Below are positions 43,981 through 56,036 of a DNA stretch of 64,000 nucleotides, one piece after another. The first letter of the stretch is position 1; every line of letters starts with the position of its first letter. The notes below the pieces were generated by a model. The model searched no databases and had not been told where the DNA came from. It saw only the letters and a list, made by a program, of their open reading frames with translations. Source of the DNA: Lycium barbarum (taxonomy: Eukaryota > Streptophyta > Magnoliopsida > Solanales > Solanaceae); the NCBI RefSeq assembly GCF_019175385.1, contig NC_083344.1, forward strand, positions 57,102,782 to 57,166,781. The letters are read 5' to 3'. A program made the translations under genes and the position numbers.

Positions 43981-46920
43981 TGTTACACCTTGAAAATTTT
44001 CCGTTAATGTACAATGAATAGGCTAGCGAAGGGTACAACGTATACGATATTTCGATAACTAAGAAATAGCATTTGATGATTCTAATCGAGGTTCAAATAC
44101 ATTTGAGGTGAGGGAAGGAAGGTTGTCAAGGAAAACAAGGGGTAAGTTGCGCGTCGGATAAGAATTTCGAGTGACAAGTTGAGGATGGTGTAATGATGTC
44201 TTGGAGAAGAGTGATAACGTCCCTTTGATTGGTATTGTAGTGTTAAACAAGTGTTGAAAAGGTTCCATAAGGATTGGAGATCAAACGAGTCGACGAGAAC
44301 GAAATTGGAACAGCTGGGCACTATACGGCCCAACATACTGGCCGTATAAATTATACTGGTCGTATGTTAGGCCGTATATTTAACCAAGATGGGAAATGTT
44401 CACTGGACCAAACAAACGGCCAGACATACGGCCCGTATAAAATGTACGGACCATATGCTGGTCTGTATGTTTGTGTCGGGACAAGTTTTGTGTATTTAAT
44501 AAGGGACCAAGTTCATTTTATTTCATTTGTCCCTTTTCACTCCCCTTCTCTCTAGAACTCTCAAGAACATTTATCCCACTAGAATTCAAGAAATATTAGT
44601 GATCAACTACATCAATCTAAGTGAATCAAGTGTAAGAAGCACATTAAAGTTCATCCAAGCCAAGGAATCCAAGTGAAGGTGAAACTAGGGTTTTGCTCAA
44701 GTGAGGAGTTTCCGCTCAAGCTTCGTTCCTACACCATCTAAGGTAATATTTATGGTATTTTCATGTTGTCTAAGGTATTTGAAAGTTGAAACACTTGGAT
44801 TGTAAAATGATATAGAAAATGGGTCATGAAAGTGAGAATAGTGTCATTTTGAGTGATAACTTGAATTGTGTCATGATTCTTGATGAGTTGTGATATGGTT
44901 GTGCTATAAATGAACTTTAGAACATGGAATAATTATCATATGTGAGAAAATGTGATAATGAATTATGACCATGATTATGGAGAAATTGGAGTGAAATGGC
45001 GAAATGCGGATAATGTAAATGAATGATGATTGTTGCCTATGATATAGTAAATGTTGTTATGGTTGTTTGGGAGTTGAAATATGATATGGAGAAAGTTGTA
45101 TAAACAAAGGAAATGCTGCCCAATTTTCTCTAGCTTTAGAAAACACGTTCTTATAATCGTCTAACTAATGTTAATACGAACTCCCTTGAAGGTGAGGACG
45201 TGAGCATTGAAGGAGAACCATCAAGCGGTAGAATAGATAAAGGAAAAAATATGTAAGGCTAGTCCCTTCTTCCTAAGGCATGAATCATATAGTATGATGT
45301 TCCCTCCTTCTTCATGATTTTTCCTACGTATCGAAAACTACGAGTCTACGATTATAAAGATCTTCATACAAGATAAAGAAAAGAGATATGTTACAAGCAT
45401 GACGATACCGATGATGAATATAAGTCTAGAAGTCCTAAAGCTCAGGATACGACATTTTTACGAAACTAATGATCCTTATGTAACTTCTATGATATTATGT
45501 TCCCTCCCTTTCCCTGACTTTCTTATATTCCGGAACTAAGAGTCTATAATCATAAATAGCCATGTGATATAAAGATAAGCGATACATTATGAGCACGATA
45601 ATGAAAAGGATGAGCTTAAGGCTAAAGATTCTAGAGTTCATGGTATAATATTTCTACAAAGCTAACGATGTTAACTATGAGCTAATGATATTGTTTATTG
45701 TATACACTCACCTTAAATGCTATTTCCTTCAAGGTGAGGCAGAATACTTATGAATGCTCCATAATGTAATCGGGGGCTCTCGACCTTATGCCACCCCGAT
45801 ATTGTTATAGATTGTGTATAAGCTCTACTACATGTCTTATGAGCGAGGTTCCGAAAAATTACGAGTCTATCTTCATAGAGGATTTCACATGAGATAAAAG
45901 GTAAGAGATATGCCATAGATGTGAGGATGGTAGTGATGAGCCTAAGTCTAGAGATACTAAAGTCTATCATATGATATTTATACGAAGTTCATGCTACGAA
46001 TATGATATGATTTTCATATGTTGTCTTTAAATTCAAATGTATGCTCTATGAAAAGCTCATGATAAGCTTATGAAATGTATGTGATGGCAATGATGATGAC
46101 GAGATATACCGAGCCTTGTTATGATGTATGTGATATTGTCGAGCCACTAGGTGGCCGAATACGGAAGACATGTATGTGATATTGTCAAGCCACTACGTGG
46201 CCGAATACGGATATTGTCGAGCCACTACGTGGCCGAATACGGATAATGTTTTATGTGTATGAGAAGATACGGTACTACGATGATGAATTATATGACATAA
46301 TGATGTATACGCTATGATGATTCATGTACGACGATTATGTATAGATGATATATGTATGAAATGTATTCAACCTTAAAGGTCGCGCAGGTTTTGCCTTCAC
46401 CTTATGACTTATGATTTCTCTATCATGTTTATTTTATTCATGCCTTACATACTCAGTACAATATTTTTACTGACGTCCGTTTTCTTTGGACGCTGTGTTC
46501 ATGCCCACAGGTAGTCAGGGAGACGGCACAGACCTATAGGAGCTATCAGCAGATTTACAGGAGCACTCCATTATTCCGGAGGTGCTAATCGGGTTTATCT
46601 GTTTGTATATATATATGTATATGTATTTTGGGCACGACGAGGTCTTGTCCTATCCATATGTTTAGTACTCTAGTAGAGGCTCGTAGATACATATGTGTGG
46701 GTAGTATGGTCTCATGATACTACTATGGTGTATGTATTATTATTTTGATAGCCGAAGGGATTATGTATATATAAAGTAATTATGTTTCCAACGAAAAATG
46801 ATCTATGTGTTGAATATGAATTTGATGAATGAACGCTTAACGAGTATGATAAGTAGTAGAATGAGCGGTGCTCGGTGGTTAGCCGCAGGTACCCGTCATG
46901 GCCCCTAGTCGGGTCGTGAC
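43981..46920 (+). repeat. G 3' LTR (2940 bp)
   Basis: Starts TGTTACACCTTG and ends GGGTCGTGAC; the last A is lost. Palindrome cluster at 44322-44470, TATA-like TATTTAATAA near 44492, and three copies of the CCACTACGTGG unit at 46134-46246. It retains the roughly 750 bp lost from the 5' LTR. No gene is seen. Confidence 0.93.
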
Positions 46921-47651
46921 CCATAATAACATTAAAATATACCATACGTAGCTCAATCAAATCTGCCAAGGTATGATGGTCACAGACTATAACCACACAA
47001 TTTCTATATACTCGTCTGGCTATTACTGGATCACCAACAGGTTTGGTCACCTCAAGAGGTTTAATTGACTCGGGTTTCACCCCAACTGACTAGCAACAAA
47101 AGGAGTGACATACGACAACGTAGAAACCGGATCAAGCAATGCATATACTTCATGTGAAGATACTAATAGTATCCCTGTAATGATATCAGGTGAAGACTCA
47201 AGATCCTGCGAACCAGCCAATATATAAATGTTGTTCTGAGGAACGCTTGAACTGGACGCTCCTTCTCTACCTCTACCACGACCTGCTGATATATGTGAAC
47301 TTTGCCCCAATGGGCGTATAGATGATGAAGAACCTGATCCTGTAGGTTGAACTATTCCTCGATCCCCTCTCGATGGACAGTCAGGCATAATATGGCCTGG
47401 CTGACAACAAGCACAACAAGCATCTAGACCCAACCGACACTGTCCCCCATGCAACTTACCACACTAAGTATATCGTGGTAAAGGCGGCCTCATCTAGCCT
47501 GAATCACCTCGATACTGAGAACCTGAGGCTCTAGAAACCTAACCTGGTCCTAAATAAATAGGTCGATCAAATCTCATGCCTGCAAATCGCGGAGGTGCAC
47601 TATCCGCTGAATGGCCGAAGTGTCTAGCCTACTGCTGCCTCTGACCCCCTC
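46921..47651 (-). pseudogene. E protease N-terminus and gag C-terminus
   Basis: In sense: gag Cys-rich segment CGKLHGGQCRLGLD, knuckle CCACCQPGHIMPDC, an RG-rich stretch, IYILAGSQDLESSP, then the protease with ALLDPVSTLSYVTPF (DPV instead of DPG) and, after a one-base shift near 47085, VKPESIKPLEVTKPVG to YFNVIMG at the G junction. It joins DWLASCYA at 39246. Several stops lie left of the F2 insertion. Confidence 0.88.
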
Positions 47652-47656
47652 CAAAC

Positions 47657-48294
47657 TAATAAAAGACTAACTCCATCGAGCTTCATGAAGATGGACTCTT
47701 TGAAGATCATGGGAGGTCCACATAGGATGGCCTTCAAGATATGAGAGATAGCTTGGATGGAAGACTTCAAGAACGTCACATTCAAGATATGGAAGATAGC
47801 TTGGGAGGATATTTGGAGAAGGAGGCTATTCATGCAAAAAGGGCTAGTAATTAAATACAAGCCTTTTCAAGTTTCACTTCAATAGAAGACATCCAAACAA
47901 GGCCCTTACTTCATTAAAGGTATAATTGTAATATAGCTAGTTGTCTTTCTTATTTGGTTAGTATAAATAGTAGACTAAACATTTCAATAGGGGATTTTGG
48001 ATGAATTGATAAATTGATGAGTGATTTTGAGAGTTATCTCTAGAGAGAGAAACTTGTGAGAGAGGCCATGGATGGATCTTGTTGAATCTTTGATTGTTGA
48101 GAGGTTGGTTGCTTGGGAATTCAATTCCCTTGAGGTCAACTTAAGAGTTAGGTGCTAATTAGTTGTGTAATTAGAAGGTCAAGACTTTAATAAAGTTTTG
48201 GTTGCTTAATTCTCTCTAATCTTGTGTCTATCTTTCTATCCCTCTTACTTGTTCCTTGTTAATTTATTGCTTCCGCGTATCCGTTATTGTATCA
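47657..48294 (+). repeat. Solo LTR F2 (638 bp)
   Basis: Homologous to the F1 LTRs along its length. It starts TAATAAAAGACT (F1 has TGATACAAGACT) and ends TTATTGTATCA. TSD is CAAAC (47652-47656 and 48295-48299). TATA box TATAAATAG at 47962-47970. It is inserted in E's gag. Confidence 0.93.
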
Positions 48295-48468
48295 CAAACT
48301 CACTAATAGCACCTGAAGATATGGCTCTCTTACCATAACCCCTTTCATGCTCACGCTCACCCCTCCACTGTTGATGTTGCTCTTCAAGAATCTGGGTGTG
48401 GGCCTGAATACGAGAAATATCCATACCTTCCTGAAGTGAGGCCGTCAAGCAATCATCAATCAAATATG
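48295..48468 (-). pseudogene. E gag fragment
   Basis: In sense it reads DDCLTASLQEGMDISRIQAHTQILEEQHQQWRGEREHERG, clearly the same gag region as in C and G. It is cut on the right by H at 48469; the gag N-terminus, leader and 5' LTR of E would lie right of the window. The last five bases (ATATG, 48464-48468) are the left TSD candidate of H. Confidence 0.88.
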
Positions 48469-48739
48469 TGTTACACCACGTATCTTCGAAGAGCACTTAT
48501 CAAATTTGAAACATAAGTACGTTGAGTTAGGATTAAGTAAAACCACTTTGGAATATAAGGAGCAAGCATTCTTAAGTATATTTAATGACTGAAGGATGTA
48601 TATAAGGCATACCGGAAGATTTTATAAGGAAATGAGTGGAAGAAATGAAGTAGTATGACTTTAAGGAAAGGATGGGTAATGTTTTGTGTGAAAATTTAGA
48701 TCTAACTTGGGGGACTAATATCTCTTAGCATATGAAGTG
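48469..48739 (+). repeat. H 5' LTR, first 271 bp
   Basis: Starts TGTTACACCACG and is interrupted at 48739 by I. AAGTG at 48735-48739 is duplicated at 59407-59411, where H resumes. Confidence 0.88.
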
Positions 48740-50122
48740 TGATATTTGGCACAAATATCATGTTTTGTGTCGTATTACAGCTTCTTCTTATGACTTTTAT
48801 CGCTTAATTCATGACGTAACCGTCGTATTTGAACTTATGTCGTTATATTTCATGTGTATAGGTACGATGACGACAAATGATGGAAACTGTGCTTGAAATG
48901 ATTGGAATTCGTAGCATATGTCGATTGGCTGAGGTGACGAGTCGAAGATCGCAAAGGATGAACTAAAAGGAGATTTAATCGACTGAAGAGACCTCGCTTT
49001 CCTTCTGCATCGCGAGCAGCCTCAGAACTTCAGGCCATCGAGGCGTATCGCGTGAAGAAAGCGGAACAACCAACTCAGTCATCAGAATCTCGCTATCCTT
49101 CCGCATCGCGGAAGAAAAGCGAGAAGCTTCAGTACTCTGCGCGATCCTTCCGCGATACGGAAGGAAAGCGGGGATCTGCGGAAGTTCTCCCGATTAGACT
49201 AGGATTTGGATTCCTTATTTATTATTTTTACCCTATCCTATATATAGATGTTTTAATAGCTGAGAACGGGGTGCTGGGATAATTGAAGGATTTGTAAGCC
49301 ACCGTTCTCCTTTTTCTCTCTCTAGGTTATTTTATTTTTCATCTTCTTCAACCCTAGTTTATTCATGGCTTCCTTTGTCTATGAACGAATCATGAGTAGT
49401 TAAATCTCTTAGTTCTAGGGTTGTGGCGAAACACTTGAAAGTTCATTCGATGGCAATTATTATCTATTGATTTTCCATATTATGGGTTGCTTATTTATTC
49501 TTGATTTTAATTGTTTGATTATTTGGCCAATAGTTAGACACTATCTGTGGTGCGTGAATTAAACTTGAGAAAGGGAATTCACGTACGTAATAAGAATAAA
49601 TAGAGTTTGTTCGATTTAATCGTTTCGCTAATGAGGATAGAGATATACCCTTTAGCCCTACTTAGTTGAATACGGAGAAATAAATGTGTTCTTGTTACCG
49701 CTGATGACCATAGAGATATAGGCGTTATAGTAACATCTACAAGCTTGAGAGTAGTTCGAGAGAATATCATAAAACATAATTAACCCGTTAACTAGTAACC
49801 CAGGAAATAAAATAGGTGGAATTGTCTTAAGAGCAGCTGGATTGCCGAAAGCCATAACCCTAGATCTTTCTCTCATCTGAAAATTCTTACAGTCCTTGTC
49901 AACATAGTCCCAGTCATAAAAACACCCATCACAAATTGTTTACTTTTCAGTTTTAGTTTAGTACAACAAACAATCTTGATTTTCACTTTCTTGAATAGTT
50001 TCATTCGAATTTGAATTAGTTTAACAGTTGAATCTAAGTCTCTGTGCGATCGATATCTGGACTTAACAGTCTATATTACTTGTACGACCACGTATAACTT
50101 GCGTGTGCGATTAGGAGCAACA
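48740..50122 (+). repeat. I LTR1 (1383 bp)
   Basis: TGATATTTGGCACAAATATC to AGGAGCAACA. At 48993-49184 a cluster of inverted repeats (for example CTTCCGC-ATC-GCGGAAG at 49098-49114 and CCTTCCG-CGATA-CGGAAGG at 49146-49164) lies just upstream of a TATA box TATATATAG (49239-49247). The LTR start itself is also an inverted repeat (GATATTTG/CAAATATC). The small ORF across the cluster is present in all three LTRs and is probably chance. Confidence 0.95.
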
Positions 50123-50128
50123 AGTTTT

Positions 50129-50146
50129 TGGCGCCGCTGCCGGGGA
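50129..50146 (+). other. I primer-binding site, first body (tRNA-Asp type)
   Basis: TGGCGCCGCTGCCGGGGA, one mismatch from the complement of the 3' end of plant tRNA-Asp(GUC). The second body has the same site at 54771-54788. Confidence 0.88.
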
Positions 50147-50261
50147 CTTAGCAATATTACTGTTTTTCTAATTTGGATTTTTGAATTTCTATTCAAGTTT
50201 TTATTTATTTATTATTGTTTTATTTTATTTTTAATTTAATAGTTTGGTTAGTTTGCTTGAT

Positions 50262-51395
50262 ATGGCATCTTGGAGTAAAAATTGGTCGAATATTGGTTGT
50301 TCCTATTTTGGCGATCCTTGTTTGATTTGTGGAGGACCCCACTTATGGCAACACTGTCAAAATATTTCCGGGAATGGGTTGTGTGCACCTTCCAAATCTT
50401 TTGAGTGGAATATTTGTAATATTTGTGGTGGTCATGACGGTCATTGCAATGGTTGTCCTAACTCTTATTCCCCATCCCCGAGCCCCTATTATGATTCTTC
50501 TGTTATTTGTGATGTTAACAAGAGTAATGAAGTAGAGGATGCAGAAAGTCTTGCTCGGGTTAGCGATATGATGAAACAAATAGGGGAACAAATGATGGAG
50601 CATGATGCATTAATGAGAGAGCAAAACGCAAAAATGTGGAAAGCCATAGAGAGGATTCGTGCCAAACTCACAGAGATGCAGGCCGAGGTTGAAACTTGTA
50701 ATGATCTACAAGTTACAGGCTTAGCCAATACTCAAGACAAACCTCAAACAGAACAAGAGAGCGAGTTCTTGCAAGTAGATAGCTTTGGAAAAGCAGAGAT
50801 AGTGAGCCAATCTTGGCTAACAGAACAAGCTCAACAAATGAAATTTCATGGGTTTCTCTGTGATGGTCTTACAAACATGGCGACACAACTGATAGAAGGT
50901 AGAACTGAGCTCGGACAAGAGATAGACCAATTTGGCTCAGATATCCATGGCTTGCAAGCACAAATGAATAAAAAGGTTGAGGCGTCTGATGCCCAACTAC
51001 ATATTACCTTGGATAGTGGCCCGCATGTGGAGCAGATAGAGGAATTCCTACCATTCGATCAGATCTTTGTTGATGATGTCATTATTAAGGAGGTATACAA
51101 AAGTGAGGATGTCAGATATAATGCAGTTTTAGAGTTAGGGCGTGTTGGTCTTCGTTCTAAACATGTTTCTACATTATGCGTGGTTGGCGACATGGAAATC
51201 GAGCCTTCCACACTGATGAAGAAGTGTATAGATGAGGAACAAGAACCTTACATCCTGAAATTTGCCACATCGAAAAGACAAAACGACATTCCTCACTTAA
51301 GGGTCAAGAAGTGCAAGAAGCGATATCTATTTCTCGGTTCTTTTATTTTCACACCACCGCCCAGAAGCGTGATAGAAAATTGGATGCAAAATTAG
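50262..51395 (+). CDS. I ORF, first body: zinc-knuckle, coiled-coil protein (377 aa)
   Basis: The start is the ATG at 50262 (MASWSKNWSNIG). Near the N-terminus are two Cys/His clusters, CLICGGPHLWQHC (C20, C23, H27, C32) and CNICGGHDGHCNGC (52-65), resembling gag nucleocapsid knuckles with a shortened CX2CX3HX4C spacing. A predicted coiled coil (about 90-140, DMMKQIGEQMMEHDALMREQ) follows, then a mostly acidic middle and a basic C-terminus (KKCKKRYLFLGSFIFTPPP). No protease or RT domain is present. It is likely a gag-like RNA-binding protein retained by a non-autonomous element. The ORF is intact here and frameshifted in the second body. Confidence 0.75.
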   Translation: MASWSKNWSNIGCSYFGDPCLICGGPHLWQHCQNISGNGLCAPSKSFEWNICNICGGHDGHCNGCPNSYSPSPSPYYDSSVICDVNKSNEVEDAESLARVSDMMKQIGEQMMEHDALMREQNAKMWKAIERIRAKLTEMQAEVETCNDLQVTGLANTQDKPQTEQESEFLQVDSFGKAEIVSQSWLTEQAQQMKFHGFLCDGLTNMATQLIEGRTELGQEIDQFGSDIHGLQAQMNKKVEASDAQLHITLDSGPHVEQIEEFLPFDQIFVDDVIIKEVYKSEDVRYNAVLELGRVGLRSKHVSTLCVVGDMEIEPSTLMKKCIDEEQEPYILKFATSKRQNDIPHLRVKKCKKRYLFLGSFIFTPPPRSVIENWMQN

Positions 51396-53390
51396 GGGTG
51401 AAATTCATAAGTTCGAGGTGGAGGAAAAAGTTGATTCACGTCGTGCCACAATGATTAGGGGAAGTCTAAGTACCCGAAGTTGAAGCTGAGGAGCATGCCA
51501 GAGTTTGAAGTGTGGGGTCTTTCGCCCCTTGATGATGAGAGCATGTTGCTAGCTAGGCCTTAGTAGGCCCAGGGAGAATTTCGTACCTTACTTGCTTTTA
51601 ATTTTTCCATCTATATGCACTAAGGGCATTGCATGATTTTAAGTGTGGGGTGGGAAATACGTCCTTGGTTTTGTAATAACATTTTGAGGTTGCGGATGAT
51701 GAGTAGTATGCCTTAGGATTATTTTTCTTTAGTAGTTTTGAGTCTTAGTGTCAGAAAAAAAAATTGCAAAAAGATTTTAGGTTCTTTATTTTTCTTTGAT
51801 AACCTTTTAAGTCCCTCATTAGTAGGCATTCGTCATCCACCCCCTTTGGTTTTCTTATGGCCTCGGTTCTTTCCCGAGGGGGGGCCTTTGAACCGGGTGT
51901 AGGTAGATTTTTTTCTTTAGTCATAGAAAGGGCTTTTCCTGATGACGGGTGGATGACAACCTGCTTGAGGGAAAATTAGTCCTTAGGATAGGTGTATTCA
52001 AATGCTAGGTGCACGGGTTAGGCGAAGTATTGACATATGAGTGACCTTGAAATGTTGTGAGAAAGCATGCCGTGAAATTGTATCACTTTTCTTGGAAGTA
52101 CTTGAAAATGGTTGTTGTGTTGACTCGTATGACGCACTTAGCATTGTTGACTGTCATTGTTGTTTGATTTGAGGGACAACCGGATCCCTCTTGCGTTAAT
52201 TGTGTGCCATGTGTGAGTAAGGTTTCGTATTTGAATCCATGTTTGGTATTGACATCTAGAACTTGCCCTGTGTGTTCACAAAGCGAAATGAAGTTTGGTT
52301 GAGCCTAGAAAGTGATAGAGGCGTTTCTTTGATTAGTCGCTAAATAGCCTAAAAAGTTATCCTACCAACTTGCAAATAACACCCTAGTTAACCCTTTTTG
52401 AGCCTTTAGCCTTTTCTTTGATAGCAGTTAATTAGCCTTACCCCTTCGTTCTATAGCACTCGATGTTTGATCCAAAACACTCCAGAAGCACTTTAATCAA
52501 TTACAAGTATAATGGGAGATGTGATGAGAAATAAAGAGGGGAAATGGTTGTTAATTGTAATCTAGGAAGACGATGGGAGCACCGAATGAACAGAACTAGT
52601 TCACCAGTTAGTTGGGAGTCCAAAAAAAGAAAAGAAAAAAAAAGGAAAAAAAAAGAGTTTCCCTTCTAACTTGTGTAACTTCTAAAAAGAGTGGTGCTTA
52701 AACAAATAAAATGGGTGAATTGGGAAGAAATTTAAAGGTTGGTTGGTATTGAATAAGGGCTAATAAAAAAGCGTGCAAGAATGACGAATGTATAAGTATT
52801 AAAGTGCTTGGGGAGGTTAGTCACTATTATCCAAATAATTCCTACCCGTCTCGTAGCCTACATTAAAATCCTCGAAGTCCTACTTGATTCTAGGATCTTC
52901 TCACTTGTATTAGTAGAGTGGTTACACTACGGGCAAGCATATGGTAGGTCGTACATTACATGTGACGTTCTTTGTGAGAGTGAGTGCATTTATTGATTTC
53001 AGGTCCATTGATTTAAACATGTGATTCTTGATGAGATATGGACTACTTTGTTGAGGTGAGGGAACATAGTTAGCAATAGAGTGGTGAAGTGTTGATTTCT
53101 TGATCATAAGGTTGCCTATGTGCGTGAAAGTGGTGTCGCTGAGTCAACTGTTTTGAAATTCGAAATGTTTTCTTTGAGAAGAAGTACTTGGTGCTAAAAA
53201 TGAGGCTTTTAAAACCTTTGGCATGGCTTTCGCAATCTGGGTCGTTGGTTTGTTTTTGAAAATATTTCTTCAAGAAATAGCCATACTAGCCGAATCTCGT
53301 TGCAGACCTGTTTGAATGAGTCGAGCTAGAAGTATAGTCTGATGTTGGTTTGTGTTTGCTCGAGGGCGAGCAAAGTCTAAGTGGGGGTGG
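51396..53390 (+). other. I first body: 3' noncoding region, hairpin and polypurine tract
   Basis: About 2 kb without a convincing ORF. A polypurine-like TTTTAAGTGTGGGGTGGGAAA lies near 51632-51653, well inside the body, and an A-rich tract at 52621-52657. At the end, TTTGCTCG, loop AGGG, CGAGCAAA (53355-53374; 8-bp perfect stem) is followed 16 nt later by the LTR, with GTGGGGGTGG as polypurine tract. The same features recur in body two. Confidence 0.8.
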
Positions 53391-54764
53391 TGATATTTGG
53401 CACAAATATCATGTTTTGTGTCGTATTACAGCTTCTTCTTATGACTTTTATCACTTAATTCATGACGTAACCGTCGTATTTGAACTTATGTCGTTATATT
53501 TCATGTGTATAGGTACGATGACGACAAATGATGGAAACTGGGCTTGAAATGATTGGAATTCGTAGCATATGTCGATTGGCTGAGGTGACGAGTCGAAGAC
53601 CGCAAAGAATGAACTAAAAGGAGATTTAATCGACTGAAGAGACCTCGCTTTCCTTCCGCATCGCGAGAAGCCTCAGAACATCAGGCGCATCGCGTGAAGA
53701 AAGCGGAACAACCAACTCAGTCATCAGCATCTCGCGATCCTTCCGCATCGCGGAAGAAAAGCAAGAAGCTTCAGTACTCTGCGCGATCCTTCAGCGATGC
53801 GGAAGGAAAGCGGGGATCTGCGGAAGTTCTCCCGATTAGACTAGGATTTGGATTCCTTATTTATTATTTTTACCCTATCCTATATATAGATGTTTTAATA
53901 GCTGAGAACGGGGTGCTGGGATAATTGAAGGATTTGTAAGCCACCGTTCTCCTTTTTCTCTCTCTAGGTTATTTTATTTTTCATCTTCTTCAACCCTAGT
54001 TTATTCATGGCTTCCTTTGTCTATGAACGAATCATGAGTAGTTAAATCTCTTAGTTCTAGGGTTGTGGCGAAACACTTGAAAGTTCATTCGATGGCAATT
54101 ATTATCTATTGATTTTCCATATTATGGGTTGCTTATTTATTCTTGATTTTAATTGTTTGATTATTTGGCCAATAGTTAGACACTATCTGTGGTGCGTGAA
54201 TTAAACTTGAGAAAGGGAATTCACGTACGTAATAAGAATAAATAGAGTTTGTTCGATTTAATCGTTTCGCTAATGAGGATAGAGATATACCCTTTAGCCC
54301 TACTTAGTTGAATACGGAGAAATAAATGTGTTCTTGTTACCTCTGATGACCATAGAGATATAGGCGTTATAGTAACATCTACAAGCTTGAGAGTAGTTCG
54401 AGAGAATATCATAAAACATAATTAACCCGTTAACTAGTAACCCAGGAAATAAAATAGGTGGAATTGTCTTAAGAGCAGCTGGATTGCCGAAAGCCATAAC
54501 CCTAGATCTTTCTCTCATCTGAAAATTCTTACAGTCCTTGTCAACATAGTCCCAGTCATAAAAACACCCATCACAAATTGTTTACTTTTCAGTTTTAGTT
54601 TAGTACAACAAACAATCTTGATTTTCACTTTCTTGAATAGTTTCATTCGAATTTGAATTAGTTTAACAGTTGAATCTAAGTCTCTGTGCGATCGATATCT
54701 GGACTTAACAGTCTATATTACTTGTACGACCACGTATAACTTGCGTGTGCGATTAGGAGCAACA
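53391..54764 (+). repeat. I LTR2 (1374 bp), chimeric
   Basis: At several sites in the first half (for example TTTTATCACTT, GGGCTTG, GACCGCAAAGAATG) it agrees with LTR3 and not LTR1. From about 54390 to its end (AAAACATAATTAACC, GCAGCTGGATTGCCG, GTGCGATCG) it agrees with LTR1 and not LTR3. The switch lies between about 54343 and 54389. Confidence 0.93.
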
Positions 54765-54903
54765 AGTTTTTGGCGCCGCTGCCGGGGACTTAGCAATATT
54801 ACTGTTTTTCTAATTTGGATTTTTGAATTTCTATTCAAGTTTTTATTTATTTATTATTGTTTTATTTTATTTTTAATTTAATAGTTTGGTTAGTTTGCTT
54901 GAT

Positions 54904-56036
54904 ATGGCATCTTGGAGTAAAAATTGGTCGAATATTGGTTGTTCCTATTTTGGCGATCCTTGTTTGATTTGTGGAGGACCCCACTTATGGCAACACTGTC
55001 AAAATATTTCCGGGAATGGGTTGTGTGCACCTTCCAAATCTTTTGAGTGGAATATTTGTAATATTTGTGGTGGTCATGACGGTCATTGCAATGGTTGTCC
55101 TAACTCTTATTCCCCATCCCCGAGCCCCTATTATGATTCTTCTGTTGTTTGTGATGTTAACAAGAGAATGAAGTAGAGGATGCAGAAAGTCTTGCTCGGG
55201 TTAGCGATATGATGAAACAAATAGGGGAACAAATGATGGAGCATGATGCATTAATGAGAGAGCAAAATGCAAAAATGTGGAAAGCCATAGAGAGGATTCG
55301 TGCCAAACTCACAGAGATGCAGGCCGAGGTTGAAACTTGTAATGATCTACAAGTTACAGGCTTAGCCAATACTCAAGACAAACCTCAAACAGAACAAGAG
55401 AGCGAGTTCTTGCAAGTAGATAGCTTTGGAAAAGCAGAGATAGTGAGCCAATCTTGGCTAACAGAACAAGCTCAACAAATGAAATTTCATGGGTTTCTCT
55501 GTGATGGTCTTACAAACACGGCGACACAACTGATAGAAGGTAGAACTGAGTTCGGACAAGAGATAGACCAATTTGGCTCAGATATCCATGGCTTGCAAGC
55601 ACAAATGAATAAAAAGGTTGAGGCGTCTGATGCCCAACTACATATTACCTTGGATAGTGGCCCGCATGTGGAGCAGATAGAGGAATTCCTACCATTCGAT
55701 CAGATCTTTGTTGATGATGTCATTATTAAGGAGGTATACAAAAGTGAGGATGTCAGATATAATGCAGTTTTAGAGTTAGGGCGTGTTGGTCTTCGTTCTA
55801 AACATGTTTCTACATTATGCGTGGTTGGCGACATGGAAATCGAGCCTTCCACACTGATGAAGAAGTGTATAGATGAGGAACAAGAACCTTACATCCTGAA
55901 ATTTGCCACATCGAAAAGACAAAACGACATTCCTCACTTAAGGGTCAAGAAGTGCAAGAAGCGATATCTATTTCTCGGTTCTTTTATTTTCACACCACCG
56001 CCCAGAAGCGTGATAGAAAATTGGATGCAAAATTAA
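54904..56036 (+). pseudogene. I ORF, second body, frameshifted
   Basis: Same protein as at 50262-51395, but one T is missing near 55167 (AAGAGAATG against AAGAGTAATG). The zinc-knuckle part (54904-55176) and the coiled-coil/C-terminal part (55209-56036 open) are therefore in different frames. Otherwise there are only a few substitutions. Confidence 0.9.

Larger units (their letters stand above)
39247..46920 (+). mobile_element. Element G: LTR retrotransposon with gag but no pol
   Basis: Plus strand. 5' LTR 39247-41473, primer-binding site, gag (broken by J), then polypurine tract and 3' LTR 43981-46920. The gag reading goes from the RG-rich segment (about 43935) straight into the sequence just before the polypurine tract, so protease, RT, RNase H and integrase are deleted. 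It lies in the protease of E. The right TSD and last LTR base are missing, which a small AC-microhomology deletion would explain. Confidence 0.9.
30020..48468 (-). mobile_element. Element E: oldest host Ty3/gypsy element, four visible pieces
   Basis: Minus strand. The pieces at 30020-30475, 36097-39246, 46921-47651 and 48295-48468 are in the correct order for one element (3' LTR, 3' UTR, pol, protease, gag) and join across F1 (TSD TGAAG), G and F2 (TSD CAAAC). D is inserted in its 3' LTR and H in its gag, so both E ends fall outside the window. Coding parts are full of stops and indels, as expected for the oldest layer. Confidence 0.88.

Noticed and set aside
49052..49282. A 76-codon ORF repeated in all three I LTRs
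   Set aside because: It overlaps the inverted-repeat cluster and the TATA box, so it lies upstream of the likely transcript start. Its conservation follows from recent duplication.
50129..50146. A tRNA gene near the I primer-binding sites
   Set aside because: Only 18 nt match the tRNA 3' end in antisense; there is no tRNA body.
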